Positions 48,369 through 60,512 are shown, counted from the stretch's first letter. The stretch is DNA of 64,000 bases from Engraulis encrasicolus (GCF_034702125.1 NC_085873.1:45796088-45860087); one strand, 5' to 3'. Notes: generated from the letters alone by a model not told the origin. Made by a program: numbers and translations.

Positions 48369-48945
48369 TGCCGTTCCTCATGGCCCAGGGATCCTCTGGT
48401 TGTTGTCCCCCATGCCCCAGGGGCCCTCTGGTTGCCATACATCATGGCTCAGGGGCCCTCTGGTTGCCATATTCTGTGGCCCAGGGGCCCTCTGGTTTTC
48501 GTACTGCATGGCCCAGGGACCATCTGGTTGCCATATCCTGTAGCCCAGGGGCCCTTTGATTGCTGTCCCCCTAGGCGCTCTAGTCGCCGTACCGCATAGC
48601 CCAGGGGCCCTTTGATTGCCGTTTCCTGTGGCCCAGGGGCCCTATGGTTGCCATATCACGTGGCCCAGGGGCCCTTTGATAGCCGTCCCCCGTGGCCCAG
48701 GGGCCCTCTGATTGCCGTCCCCGTGGCCCAGGGGCCCTCTGATTGCCGTCCCCCGTGGCCCAGGGGCCCTCTGGTTGCCATATCCCGTGGTTCAGGGGCC
48801 CTTTGCCATCCCCCGTGGCCCAGGGGCCCTCTGATTGCCGTCCTCCGTGGCCTAGGGGCCCTCTGGTTGCTGTACGACATGGCCCAGGGGCCCTCTGGTT
48901 CCTATGTCCTGTGGCCGAGGGCCCTCTGACTGCTGTCACTCCCCC
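48369..48945. repeat. 30-31-bp minisatellite, about 19 units
   Basis: The consensus is GTGGCCCAGGGGCCCTCTGG followed by TTGCCATATCC or TTGCCGTCCCC. Units vary in the second half and a few are shortened. Because many units are 30 bp, both strands stay open in some frames; these are not genes. GGGCCC is an internal palindrome in nearly every unit. Confidence 0.95.
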
Positions 48946-49420
48946 CAGTTCATACACTGCGTTTGGATTGGTCGGCCGGCTGCATTGCTGTGATCACGAC
49001 GGCCGTAAAGCAATTTAGTTAGCAAGATGCTAGCGGAGCCTGACTCATAAATGCCAAAGCTGTAGGAAATCAGAAGGACATAACTCCCAGGTTATTGTAC
49101 ATTTCATTGAAATCCACATTGGTTTCTCAGAACTTACAGTAATATTGTCAAGTTTCAGCAGACAGCGAGCACAATTGTCAGTTATTAGCGCCAGCCTTAT
49201 GAGCTCTGCTGTCTCGACAGCGCTCCCTAGGTGAACTGCAGGCATGGGTTTGAGGGCGAGATTCAACACTGTATGTAAACCCACTGTGTGCAAACTCTTT
49301 GGGGTACCATTTTCAAAATTGATTACAATAAATTGTATTCAAAATAAAAGACAATAATTCTTGTTACTCTTTTTCATAAACACAAAATGTGACACTTTTG
49401 TGGTCGTCACACGAGCAAAA
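48946..49420. other. Non-coding interval
   Basis: Nothing recognised. Confidence 0.35.
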
Positions 49421-50633
49421 TAATGTTCAGCTGACAAGACGTTAGTTTTACATATAGCCTAACAGTAGGCTACTCCACTCCACAACAACAGTATTCTACA
49501 TTACACCACTCCACAGTCCTAACTTGTAGGCCTAGCCTATGTCAACTTAAAGAAATCATTTGGTAAGTGAAAATAGGCTACTGTTTTTTTTTGCTGTACT
49601 ACCGTTAAAAGAGTATCCAAATGAAGAAGCATATTCTAATGCATCATGCCTCTTTTATCATAAACAGCATTCTTCCAGTCAGTAAAGCCATTTGTAAGGA
49701 AGCTTACGTTTGACCCTTTTACTTAGTTGCTCAATAAGCTTCAATAGGCTATAGGCCTATATAACCTAGGCCTAATGTGAAATAGTAAACATGTACATAA
49801 CATGTATAACAAATATGTTATGTTTTCAGCCAACTCATGCCTGTTCCCTTTGAGTGGCTATGCTTTGGTATAATACCTCTTTTATCATAAACAGCATTCT
49901 TCCAGTCAGTAAAGCCCTTTGTAAGGAAGCTTGCGTTTGACCCATCAGAGGCAAGTTGCACAATAGGCCTAAGCTGCATCCTCAGATGGCAAGTTGCTCA
50001 GCCATTCACATTTTCTTCTTCAAATGAGAATTACACTTAAGCTGTTTTCCTCCAAAGGTAAAGGGGTAGCTATCTCTGTGGTGAAAAAAAACTATTTTGG
50101 AGTAAACCTGTAAGGGCATCTGCTTCAATGAGTTTTTATCCAAACCACGGGATGCTGAGGGTGTGCAAAATTCCCTGATTGTTTAAATTCCCTGCCTTTA
50201 TATGATTAAAATGCATTGCTTCCAGATGTGCACATTTGCCTATGCAAAATATTACTTAGTCTGTAGGAAATGTGGCGCTGCACGTTTAAGGAATTGATCA
50301 TCATGCTTTGAATCCATGTTTTAGCTGCATGATATGAAACATGCCCAGACATTCTCTTTCATACAGTCGCATTTTCGGACTCTCCTGCCTCATTTGGAAT
50401 CTCCACACGAATATGCTTCTTCATTTGGATACTATTTTAACGGTAGTACAGCAAAAAAAAAAAAAAAACCCAGTAGCCTATTCTCACTTACCAAATGATT
50501 TCTTTAAGTTGACATAGGCTAGGCCTACAAGTTAGGACTGTGGAGTGGTGTAATGTAGAATACTGTTGTTGTGGAGTGGAGTAGCCTACTGTTAGGCTAT
50601 ATGTAAAACTAACGTCTTGTCAGCTGAACATTA
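49421..50633. mobile_element. Fold-back element with ~210-bp inverted arms
   Basis: The left arm (49421-49632: TAATGTTCAGCTGACAAGAC ... AAATGAAGAAGCATAT) is the reverse complement of 50411-50633 with few differences, apart from a longer A-run in the right arm. Weaker inverted similarity may continue outward for about 20 bp on each side. Inside the left part, a ~68-bp phrase (TCATAAACAGCATTCTTCCA...) is repeated directly at about 49650 and 49877. There is no coding capacity, and the target duplication is not clear. Confidence 0.8.
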
Positions 50634-50842
50634 GGCCTATTTTCCTCGCGTCACATGCACGCTTGTTATTTTTTAAATTATTTCTGCACACGCAAAAGCG
50701 AAAGTAGGCCTATAACCCCTTCCAATTTACAATCAAATTACTTTGATCTGACAGCCTGCTTTTGGCGGAGGTTTAGTTTTAATGTTTATTGGCTATTTTA
50801 TGCAGCTGATGGTGTCAGTCGGCCTTTTTTCCACTAGCCCAT

Positions 50843-51274
50843 TGTAGGAGCCATTCCCTCAGTTTAATGTATTTTTGCAATTTCGTAATGCTTGCTATTT
50901 TTTGTACTTGTGAGACTATGCCCCCTACAGGCCAAAGATGCTATAAATTGCGAGGCTACCTGGAGGAGGTGTGGCTGACTGGGAGCGCAGAGTCTTGTCT
51001 TGGCTTGGCGTTTGATTTGATACTAATTTAAGAATACCCAGTCTGTGTTTCTTTTATTTTATTTTCAATGGCTAAAGGAGCCTCATTTGATTTGTAATTT
51101 TGAAAACGTTTACAAAGTAAAAGAAATATCATTCAACTTCAAAAACTTGTCTGTCTTGGATGTCTGGATTTTTGGATTTGGGTCACACATTCACAAGCGT
51201 CAAAGAGGTTGTCAGTCACCACCAAAAGGGACAAAACAAATGGACTTTTAATAACAGGATAATTTGTCAATTCA
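50843..51274 (+). mobile_element. BEL/Pao 5' LTR
   Basis: 432 bp, starting TGTAGGAGCC and ending TCAATTCA (TG...CA ends). It matches the 3' LTR (59183-59611) with about six substitutions and two small indels. GATGCTATAAATTGC near 50937-50952 may serve as a TATA-like promoter. The preceding 5 bases CCCAT pair with CCTAT after the 3' LTR as the target duplication. Confidence 0.93.
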
Positions 51275-51709
51275 TTAGTCAAAGACTCTTCTCTGGAAAT
51301 TGGAACTTGGAACTTTACGCGGAGTACTGGACTCTGGAGCGCGGAGAAGAACAAAGGAACGCCAACAACACGTGTAACTGGAAACGCCGGTAGGCCACAT
51401 CTAATTTAAATTGTTTGAACTGGAACTCGTGCATGGAAAAGGAAAGGACTGAACTAATTCGTTGGATGAAGTAACTTTTTGATTTTGGACCATTTTTGGA
51501 ACAAAGTGAATGAACTTTTAAGTTTGAGAAATTAAGTTTGAAGAACCAAATCGAGAAAAGCGCATACTTTTACGCGCACCTTTATTTCATGACTTTTCAG
51601 TTACAATGATTTTTGAAAGAAACTACAGCCTTTTTTGAACATTTTTGAGACATAACTGAACAAAGAGACATTTAAGTTGAAAGTTAAGAGAGACATTTAA
51701 GTTGCAAAC
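51275..51709 (+). other. BEL leader region
   Basis: The untranslated leader between the 5' LTR and the first gag Met. It is A-rich, with repeated TGGAACTTGGAACTTT- and GAACTTTTAAGTTTGA-like phrases. I could not assign a tRNA primer binding site. Confidence 0.5.
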
Positions 51710-52225
51710 ATGGCTGACTCCGACGCTGAAGCAGCTTCGCAAACTGATATGGATGAACTCGCAGAGCTAGAGAAAACCTCTCAAACAGAGGGTACTTTAC
51801 GCACGAAAAGGAAAATTAAATTGCAACAGCTTACACGTCGCATGAACATTATTAAGAAATTAATTCATGATGAATCAAGTGTTGAAAAAGTTAAAACTGC
51901 CATGCAAAGGTACAGGGAAATGTTAGAGGAATTTGATATTATTCAAGGAGAATATCAGACTTTGCTTGACAATGAAGAAGAACGTGAAACGGATCACGAG
52001 ACGTGGTACATGCCAAAAAGAAAGAACCAACAGGAATTTGTTAATTCTGTGGATAAGTGGCTTGCTGAACATGAAATTGATGACATACGCCCGGCGGACA
52101 GCGCGTCTAAAGCCCATGGAGGATCAAAGGTTTCACGTACATCCTCAGCTTTGAAGCGCGCCACAGCTGAAAAGGCTGCGCTTGAGGTTAAAATGTGCGC
52201 TCTTACAAGAGAGAACAGCATTCCA
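51710..52225 (+). pseudogene. BEL gag, N-terminal segment
   Basis: This frame starts with an acidic MADSDAEA N-terminus and a charged helical region rich in Lys, Glu and Gln. It closes at 52232-52234 after about 174 codons. From about 52195 onward a different frame carries a strongly coiled-coil-like sequence (LEEEELKKRLEKLRQQ). The two parts of the same N-terminal gag region are thus offset, most simply by a one-base indel between 52195 and 52225. The region upstream of the conserved gag domain is variable among BEL elements. Confidence 0.7.
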
Positions 52226-52865
52226 TTGAGCTAGAAGAGGAAGAATTAAAGAAAAGGCTAGAAAAATTGAGACAACAAAAGGAAATGTTAAACTTATCAA
52301 GTCAATTGGATGCAGCTAATGCAAAAGTCGCCGTGTTATCAGACACTAAAAGCGACGCTGTAGGAAATTCAATGAAATTAATGGAAACTGCGGTAGACGC
52401 AATGAACGAAAATATAGGAGATTCATTGAAATTACAGGAAACAAATGCAGCAGACGCAATGAACGAGTATATGGAAGACTCATTGAAACTACAGGACACA
52501 AAGGAAATCATTGCAAAGGAAATGGAAGTGCTGCAGACTGCAAAGGAAAAAATGCAATTAAATGGTAGTGTTAAACCTAAACCCTATGCTACTTACCCTG
52601 TTTCTTTACCCCCTCCTGCAATAGAACAGCCTTTACCTGCACCTGTGCACTTACCTGTTGCTCATCCCAGCCATATGCCCCAGGCGCCAGCAAGGAGAGC
52701 GCCTTCACAGCAACAACCTGCACGTGCCCCTCCATCTTCACAGCCTGATGTACAAAGGGGTCAACCCAGCCATATGCCCATGGCACCAGCAAGGCCAACG
52801 CTACAGCCACAACCTATGCAGACAGGTAATCAACCCCATCCACAGCCACAGCCCCGTGCTTCATC
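52195..52865 (+). pseudogene. BEL gag, coiled-coil and Pro/Gln-rich segment
   Basis: Open from about 52195. A coiled coil with three imperfect repeats of a DAMNE..(G/E)DSLKLQ(E/D)T-type unit spans 52380-52510, followed by a Pro/Gln/Ala-rich linker with two HPSHMP(Q/M)AP(A/R)-like repeats. At 52866 the frame is cut by the nested element; the short open extension beyond that point is element sequence. Discounting the element and one target copy, the frame continues in register with the gag-pol frame after 53886. Confidence 0.75.
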
Positions 52866-53877
52866 TAGGGTGACCAGCTGTCCGGACTTCGGCCGGACAA
52901 CCCCGCCCCTTAACTTTCTAACCTAGCGTCCTCGCGCGCACCCATTGCTTCGACTTGCCGAATCCCCGCCTCCGTGGAGAAAATTGTGAAGTTGGCATTC
53001 TAAACTGTAGGCAGAAATCAGGGAACAGCGCTGCCATCTTACCTCAGACAACTCAGCTGCCAACAACAGTTTTACTTGTAAAACAATCATTTTTGGGGGA
53101 AGGATTTTCGCATTGCATTACCTCACTCCGATAAAGGAGTCATCACCACTAACTTAATATTGTATCAGACGGCAGGTTACGATAGACAAATCCTTCCGTT
53201 GTTGTCTGTGTAGGCTATTTCATTTTTTATTTTTTTTTAATGTATTTTGGGTAGTCGTGCATTCGTAGGCCTAATAGCCAACCATTAATTTGATTTACTT
53301 TATTCAAAGTTGGTCAGAAGTATTATCAGCGGTGTTTTAAGGGAGGCAAACCGCTTTTGTCAACCTTTTTTTCATGCAGACGCTGGATAACCAACAACAC
53401 GAGCTCAAAATACAGACAGCGCCCGTGCAGAAAGACGTTTCTTTGCCCTGTTTGTAAAGTTGTGAGAACCCTCGTATCGTTGTAAAGGCATTTAGCGGAC
53501 AAACTTAATTGCACTAGGCCAATGCGTTGCCAACAGTGCAGGAAAAAATAGGAAACAGACAGTAGGCAATAATATAGTTGCCTTATTTAACTTTCATACA
53601 GTCAGTTAATGAACTTCATATATGTCTATTGCACGGAGATTTCCCCGACACAAGGCGACAGCAATACAGTTAATTCGCTGGGCGAGAGGTTATATCTGGA
53701 GTAACATGGCGGCCGCAGATATCGGAAACGCGACCGACTATCAAGGTCTAGTTTGCGTCGATGACGTTGCCTCGCAGCTCGAGGCCATAAGCAAAAGGCT
53801 AGGAGGAAAGGAAAGACAAAGAGAGGGACACACGGATGTCGTGAACAGGTCGTAAAAACGGACCGATGGCCACCCTA
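52866..53877. mobile_element. 1-kb hAT-like element nested in BEL gag
   Basis: 1012 bp with ends TAGGGTGACCAGCTGTCCG and CGGACCGATGGCCACCCTA (imperfect inverted repeats). The left target copy is GCTTCATC (52858-52865); the right is GCTGTCATC (53878-53886), the same 8-mer plus one extra base. The gag reading frame confirms this duplication. No transposase is seen. Near the right end an ATG-initiated 49-codon frame (53706-53855) begins in a GC-rich context, AACATGGCGGCCGC. Confidence 0.85.
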
Positions 53878-53886
53878 GCTGTCATC

Positions 53887-56800
53887 ACGCCCTGCGCCAC
53901 CCTCACAGCAAATGCTAGGCCCTCAACCTGCCGCCCCAGTGGATAGTGCGCCAATAGGGCCTCCTGAAAGTGATGCTCAGCTGTACAATATCTTACAAAA
54001 ACAAAATGACATCACCACTTCTCTGATAAAACAGCAGGACCAGTCAAATCTACCCCGAAAGGAGATAAAAGTGTTCAATAATGATCCAATTGAGTACAGG
54101 TCATTCATTAGTTCATTTGAACATGTAATTGAAAGCAAAATTGAACATGCCAAGGATAAACTGTACTATCTTGAACAGTACACCTCAGGACAATCCAAGG
54201 AGCTAGTTAAAACATGCCTCTTTTTAGATCCAGACACAGGGTTTGCAAAGGCAAAGCAACTGCTCCAGGAAAATTTTGGAAACGAATACCAAATCTCATG
54301 TGCATACATTAACAAAGCATTGTCGTGGAACCCCATTAAGGTTGAAGATTCCCAAAATCTGAAATCATATGCACTGTATCTCAGAGGATGTTTGAACGCC
54401 ATGAATGATATTGCTTACATGGATGAGTTGGATCTGTCCTCCAATCTCAAAATGCTAATCAGCAAATTACCTTACAGATTAAGAGAAAGGTGGAGAGTGG
54501 AGGCATGCAATCTGCAAGAATCAACAAAACGGAGAGCCACATTCAAGAATTTAGTCGAATTTATTGAAAAACAGGTGAAAATCATTACAGACCCTGTATT
54601 TGGTGATATACAAACCTCTCCTCTCAGCAGCACCCCCAGCAGGAGTACAAGGCCTACAGACTCCAGATCTGTGTCAAAATCAAAGTTCTCCAATGCTGCA
54701 ACTGATGTTAAGCCTTCCTCCCCAATGCACCAGAACAGCCCCTCAGCAGTCCATACTAATCCATTCTGTGTGTTCTGCTCAGGTGACCATCTACTCGGCA
54801 CCTGCCCTCGATTCAAAAAGAAATTGCATACTGAAAAAATCTCATTCTTGAAAGACAGAGGAATTTGCTTTGCATGTCTCATTTCAGGCCACATGAGCAA
54901 AGACTGCACCCAACGCCAGTCATGCACTGTTTGCAGTAAGCCGCACCACACAGCCCTGCACATAGGAAAAATTGAACAAAACAAAGGAAAACAAGATGCA
55001 GTGGACATGTCAAGCGCGCAGAACACCAAGCCATCTCCCCTCTCCGCATGTGGTCGTATTGGGGCCGGCGACGAGCAGTGTGTCATGTCCATCGTGCCTG
55101 TAAAGGTAAAATCAAGCAAAAGCAACACCATAGTCAAAACATACGCCTTTCTTGACCCCGGCAGCACTGCCACCTTTTGTACAGACGCATTAATGCAGCA
55201 GCTTAATGTAAAAGGAAAGAAAACAAACATTCTGTTACGTACACTAGGACAGGAAAGGAGTGTGTCAACACATATGATAACTGGATTGGAAGTGAGTGGA
55301 CTTGATGACAATTCATTTATAGCTCTACCAGAAACCTACACACAACAAGGAATTCCTGTAACAAAAGGAAACATCCCAAACCAAAATGATGTGAAAAAAT
55401 GGCCTTACCTTAAGGAAGTGAAGATATCCACCATCGACGCAGACATAGGGCTACTCATAGGCACAAATGTTCCCAAGGCAATGGAACCCTGGCAAATTGT
55501 CAATAGCCAGGGAGAAGGTCCATATGCCGTGAAATGTGTTTTAGGGTGGTTGTTAAACGGTCCTTTGAGAGAGGAAAGCCAAACTCCCTATCACACAGTA
55601 AACAGGATTTCAGTGCAAAACCTGCATGAAATGTTAATTGCACAATACAACACAGATTTCAGTGAAAATGCCTGTGATGAAGTGAAAGAGCCTTCAGTTG
55701 AGGACAAACGCTTTCTGCAAATTGCAGATGACTCTGCCAAAATAGTGGACGGACATTACAGTCTGAAATTACCCTTCAAAAGTGACGAATCTCTGCTACC
55801 CAATAACCGCTGTGTTGCAGAACAACGACTGGAGAACCTGAAAAGGAAATTCAACAAAAACAAAGAATTCAAAAAGGAATATGTGACATTCATGACCAAT
55901 GTGATTACCAAAGGATACGCAGAAATGGTGCCAGAAGGACAGCAAACAAAAACAGAAGGATCAGTGTGGTACTTGCCCCACCATGGGGTGTATCACCCAA
56001 GAAAAGGAAACTTAAGAGTTGTTTTTGATTGTGGTGCGTCTTTCTGTGGCAAAGCATTGAATGCAGAATTGCTTAAAGGGCCTGACCTAACTAACAGTCT
56101 TGTGAGTGTGCTCAACAGATTCCGACAGGAGCCAGTAGGCCTGATGGCCGACATCACCGCCATGTTCCACCAGGTGAAAGTTGCAAAAAGTGATGTTGAC
56201 TTCCTCAGGTTCCTGTGGTGGCCAGAGGGGGACGTGACCCAACAACCTGTGGAATTCAGAATGACAGTCCATCTCTTTGGGGCTACGTCATCCCCCAGCT
56301 GTGCAAGTTACGCACTTAGAAAAACAGCCACAGACAACCAAGAGCACTTCAGTCCCGAGGTAACAGACACAATTCTAAACAATTTTTACGTCGATGATCT
56401 GTTAAAATCAGAATCGACACCAGATGGCGCTATTCAGCTCATCAGAGACGTCACAGCACTCTGTCAAAGAGGAGGTTTCCACCTGTCCAAATGGGCCACA
56501 AACAGCAGAGAGGTACTGGCATCTATACCTGTAGAGGATAGAGTGAAGGAAATGAAGGAGCTCAATCTTGAAAAGGATAAACTCCCAACTGAAAGGGCCC
56601 TCGGCCTACAATGGTGCATAGACAGTGACAACTTTACCTTCAATGTACAGCCAAAGTCACAGCCACTTACAAGAAGGGGAATGTTATCAATGGTCTATTC
56701 AATCTACGACCCCCTCGGCTTCTTGACACCCTTTACATTAACAGCAAAGTTGTTGTTGCAGGAGCTGTGTAAGATGAACCTGGGCTGGGACGAAGAGGTA

Positions 56801-59023
56801 CCGCCACACATCCGTGAGCAGTGGTCGAAGTGGTCAGCTGGCTTCCCCCTGATGTCCAACTTCAAAGTGCAGCGGTGCTTTAAGACAGCTGGATTCGGGT
56901 CAGTGACGCAAGCACAGCTACACCATTTTGCGGATGCAAGCGACCAAGGCTACGGAACAGCAACTTACCTGAGGCTCCAGAATGACCAGAACAACATCCA
57001 CGTCGCTCTGGTGATGGGAAAAGGACGCGTGGCACCATTGAAGAGGATGACGATACCAAGGATGGAACTTGCTGCAGCTGTGTTGGCTACAAAAGTTGAC
57101 AAAATGCTCACATCTAGCTTACAGCTACAGCTGGATAGGTCTGTGTTCTGGACTGACAGTCAGTCTGTGATCAAGTACATAGCCAATGAACACTCCAGAT
57201 TCAAAACCTTTGTTGCCAACAGAGTCGCAGCAATTAGAGATGCAAGTGAGGTATGTCAATGGAACTACATTGACACCAAATCCAACCCCGCTGATGATGT
57301 GACCAGGGGTCAAAGTGCAGAAAAGTTCCTAAGCAACAAAAGATGGCTTCATGGACCAGACATTCTGTGGGAGGCGGAGCAGAAATGGCCAGTTGACACC
57401 AAGCCAAACGCATCACTTGCACCAGATGACCCTGAAGTAAAAAGAACACACATAGTGAGTACAACATTACACCACACAACAGGAGAAAACGCAACACATA
57501 CACTCATTACACATTACTCTGACTGGACAAAACTAAGAGTTGCAGTTTCTTGGTTCCTAAAACTAAAAGAAACATTGAGAAAATTGGCTCAAATAAGAAA
57601 ACAAGGCAAAATGATGACAAGGAACATGATGAACAAACCAGACTACAAACTTGGTGGCCAACAAGTGAATGTGCAAGATCTAAAAGCAGCTGAAATAGCC
57701 ATTGCTCGCTTTGTCCAATCACAACATTACCCAGATGAGCTCAAAAGCCTTGCCACAAAAAGTCCTGAAGTGAAAAGAGAAAGCACACTGTACAAACTTG
57801 ACCCAACTCTAATGGATGGCATAATCAGAGTAGGCGGCCGGCTGAAAAGGATGGCAATAGGAGAAGACAGAAAATTTCCCATCATAATCCCTAAGAATTC
57901 ACATGTTGCCAAACTGATCTTAGAACATGTGCACAGGATAACAGGGCATGGTGGAAGAAGCCATATGCTGTCTGAACTTTGCAGGAAATATTGGATCAGT
58001 AATGCCAACTCAGCCGCCAGAAAAATTCTGTCCAAGTGTGTTTGCAGGCGATACAAGGCACGAGCTGGAGAGCAGATGATGTCCGACTTACCCCAAGAGA
58101 GACTCCAACCCGACCTCCCGCCATTCACCAACACAGGCGTGGACTATTTTGGTCCATTTGAGGTAAAGCGAGGAAGATCCCTGGTGAAAAGGTATGGCGT
58201 CCTATTCACCTGCATGACCAGCAGAGCCATTCACATTGAAGTAGCCAACTCATTAGACACCAGTTCATGCATTAACGCTTTAAGACGCTTTATTTGTAGG
58301 AGAGGGCAAGTAAAGTACCTGCGTTCCGATAATGGAACCAATTTTGTTGGTGCAAATGCAGAACTGCAAAAAGCCCTCTCCACACTTGACCAAGACAAAG
58401 TGCATAGCACTCTGAGAGCAATGGGCATAGAATGGACATTCAACCCTCCAGGCGCATCCCATCATGGAGGCATATGGGAAAGGCTCATAAGGTCCATAAG
58501 ACAAGTCCTCTGCTCTATCCTAAAACAACAAACACTAGACGATGAGGGATTGCAAACTGTCTTTTGCGAAGTGGAAGCAATTCTGAATAGTCGTCCCCTC
58601 ACCACAGTCACCAATGACCCACAGGACTTAACACCACTAACCCCCAATGACCTTCTGCTCCTAAATGCCAGGCCAGTTCTCCCTCCAGGGACATTCGAGA
58701 AGAGCGACCAGTACACCAGACGCCGCTGGAGACAAGCACAATACCTGGCAAACATCTTTTGGAGACGCTGGACTTCAGAGTATGTACCCCTACTCCAAGA
58801 ACGCCAAAAATGGAACACGAAGAAAAGAAACTTTCAGTGTGGTGATATCGTGTTAGTGGTGGATCCCATTGCACCAAGAAGTTCCTGGACCCTAGGAAGA
58901 ATAATAGAGGTCTACCCAGACAGAAGAGGGATGGTGAGAACGGCAAAAATCAAGACTCAAACCAACATCATACAGAGGCCAATCACCAAACTATGTCTGA
59001 TGTTGGAGGGTGAAGAAACCTAG
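53887..59023 (+). CDS. BEL/Pao gag-pol polyprotein
   Basis: An intact frame of 1703 residues from the Met at 53912, open back to the nested element at 53886. Domains in order: gag DUF1759-type region (about 50-230), zinc knuckles CX2CX3HX4C at 286-298 and CX2CX4HX4C at 319-332 plus a further Cys/His cluster to about 350, aspartic protease DPGS at D415, reverse transcriptase with MADITAMFHQ near 745-754 and the catalytic YVDD at 826-829, Pao-type connection and RNase H with HHFADAS (D1008), an HHCC-like integrase finger (about 1345-1390), integrase core with D1411, D1473 and E1523, and a C-terminal DUF5641-like region (about 1600-1690). It makes retrotransposition proteins. The pol part looks undamaged; the upstream gag is broken. 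Confidence 0.95.
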
Positions 59024-59182
59024 AAAATGAACCAGAAAAAAAGGTTGTGTGAATTTAAGTTATTTTAGATAAAACATATTTATAAGAAATTGTATTGAAA
59101 TATTGTGATAAACTATTGGGCTCCTATTTTGTAAATATTTTTGTAATTGTTCAGTCCGTGCCAAACAATTAGGGGCCGGTTA
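59024..59182 (+). other. BEL 3' untranslated region and polypurine-like tract
   Basis: A short AT-rich stretch ending AATTAGGGGCCGGTTA immediately before the 3' LTR. The AGGGG part is the best candidate for the plus-strand priming tract. Confidence 0.55.
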
Positions 59183-59611
59183 TGTAGGAGCCATTCCCTC
59201 AGTTTAATGTATTTTTGCAATTTCGTAATGCTTGCTATTTTTTGTACTTGTGAGACTATGCCCCCTACAGGCCAAAGATGCTATAAATTGCGAGGCTACC
59301 TGGAGGAGGTGTGGCTGACTGGGAGCGCAGAGTCTTGTCTTGGCTTGGCGTTTGATTTGATACTCATTTAAGAAATACCCAGTCTGTCTTTTATTTTATT
59401 TTCAATGGCTAAAGGAGCCTCATTTGATTTGCAATTTTGAAAACGTTTACAAAGTAAAAGAAACATCATTCAACTTCAAAAACTTGTCTATCTTGGATGT
59501 CTGGATTTCTGGATTTGGGTCACACATTCACAAGCGTCAAAGAGGTTGTCAGTCACCACCAAAAGGGACAAAACAAATGGACTTTTAATAACAGGACAAT
59601 TTGTCAATTCA
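59183..59611 (+). mobile_element. BEL/Pao 3' LTR
   Basis: 429 bp with TG...CA ends, collinear with the 5' LTR. The next five bases are CCTAT, differing from the left CCCAT by one transition. Confidence 0.93.
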
Positions 59612-60512
59612 CCTATCTAAAACCAAATGACGGCTTCTGACAGATAGTGACTTAGTTATGAAATGGCAACGTTGTCAAAGACGGTAGCCTACTCATAACT
59701 CCTTATGCTAGATGCTACTGTTTACTGTATACGGTTTAAAACGGTGGCTTCATGTTGGCGACCTGTGTCTCAAGCAAGCTTGTTTGATGTCTGAATTGCG
59801 TTCTCTTCCACGAGTCGCACCACTCGCAGCGCGCTTGTTCATTTGCATGGGAAAAGACTATAGTAGGTAGTGCAAACAGAGGACACCGGAGTATCTTCAG
59901 ATGTGGACATGTTTACTGTGATTGACTCTGAAGAAGTCATGACAACTCGAAACGTCAATAGTGCCACTTGACCAAATAAGCAGGTAAAAATCCACATCTT
60001 AAGACGCTTTGGTGGTGACTTCGTTTTCTGTCGCTTAGCCTATTACAGACCTTCCGATTTACAATTAAAACCCAATGGCTGGTTCTTTCAAATAATGACT
60101 CAGTTTCACAAAATTGTGAAAGACATCTGCCTACTGATATAGGGCACTGTTTTAAAACGGTTGGCTTTATAGGAGACCTAGGCTACGTCTCAAGCGCCCA
60201 AGCGCAGCGTGGGCAGGCTTAATCATAGACATCATATAGAAAACTATTCTATATGATGGGCTTAATGGCCACGTTCGTGATGGTGCATTACTGTGCAGGC
60301 TACTATCTCTCTATTAATTCATTACTTGCACAATCAGAACACAAAGGCCCAAAAGAACCCATAGACACAAAAGAACCCATAGACCATGGATTTTAACTAC
60401 TATTTGCAAAGCAAGTTTCATGGAGGTTTTGAGTTTTGTATGTTTGATTCATTGGGCATATTTGGCGTTCAAAAAAATAATAATCCGGACCTCGCTAACC
60501 TCAAATGTGGCT
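59612..60512. other. Non-coding stretch with a small perfect hairpin
   Basis: CATCATATAGAA AAC TATTCTATATGATG at about 60230-60257 is a nearly perfect hairpin. A GAAGTCATGACAACTCGAAACG phrase near 59932 resembles old fold-back repeat fragments, with ATGTGGAC and TCCACATC nearby on either side. No gene recognised. Confidence 0.4.

Larger units (their letters stand above)
50843..59611 (+). mobile_element. BEL/Pao LTR retrotransposon with nested hAT-like element
   Basis: About 8.77 kb (7.75 kb without the nested element). Order: 5' LTR, leader (51275-51709), gag N-terminal part in two frames, nested hAT-like element, gag-protease-RT-RNase H-integrase frame, 3' LTR. A purine-rich AGGGGCCGG-like tract precedes the 3' LTR. 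The high LTR identity implies a young insertion. It is disabled by a frame change near 52200 and by the insertion at 52866. No convincing primer binding site was identified after the 5' LTR. Confidence 0.93.

Noticed and set aside
48580..48957. Open frames of Gly/Pro/Arg-rich proteins on both strands
   Set aside because: They follow from a 30-bp repeat unit keeping phase. There is no start context, splice signal or domain.
54472..55311. 279-codon frame antisense to BEL gag-pol
   Set aside because: A shadow of the sense frame with no recognisable domain.
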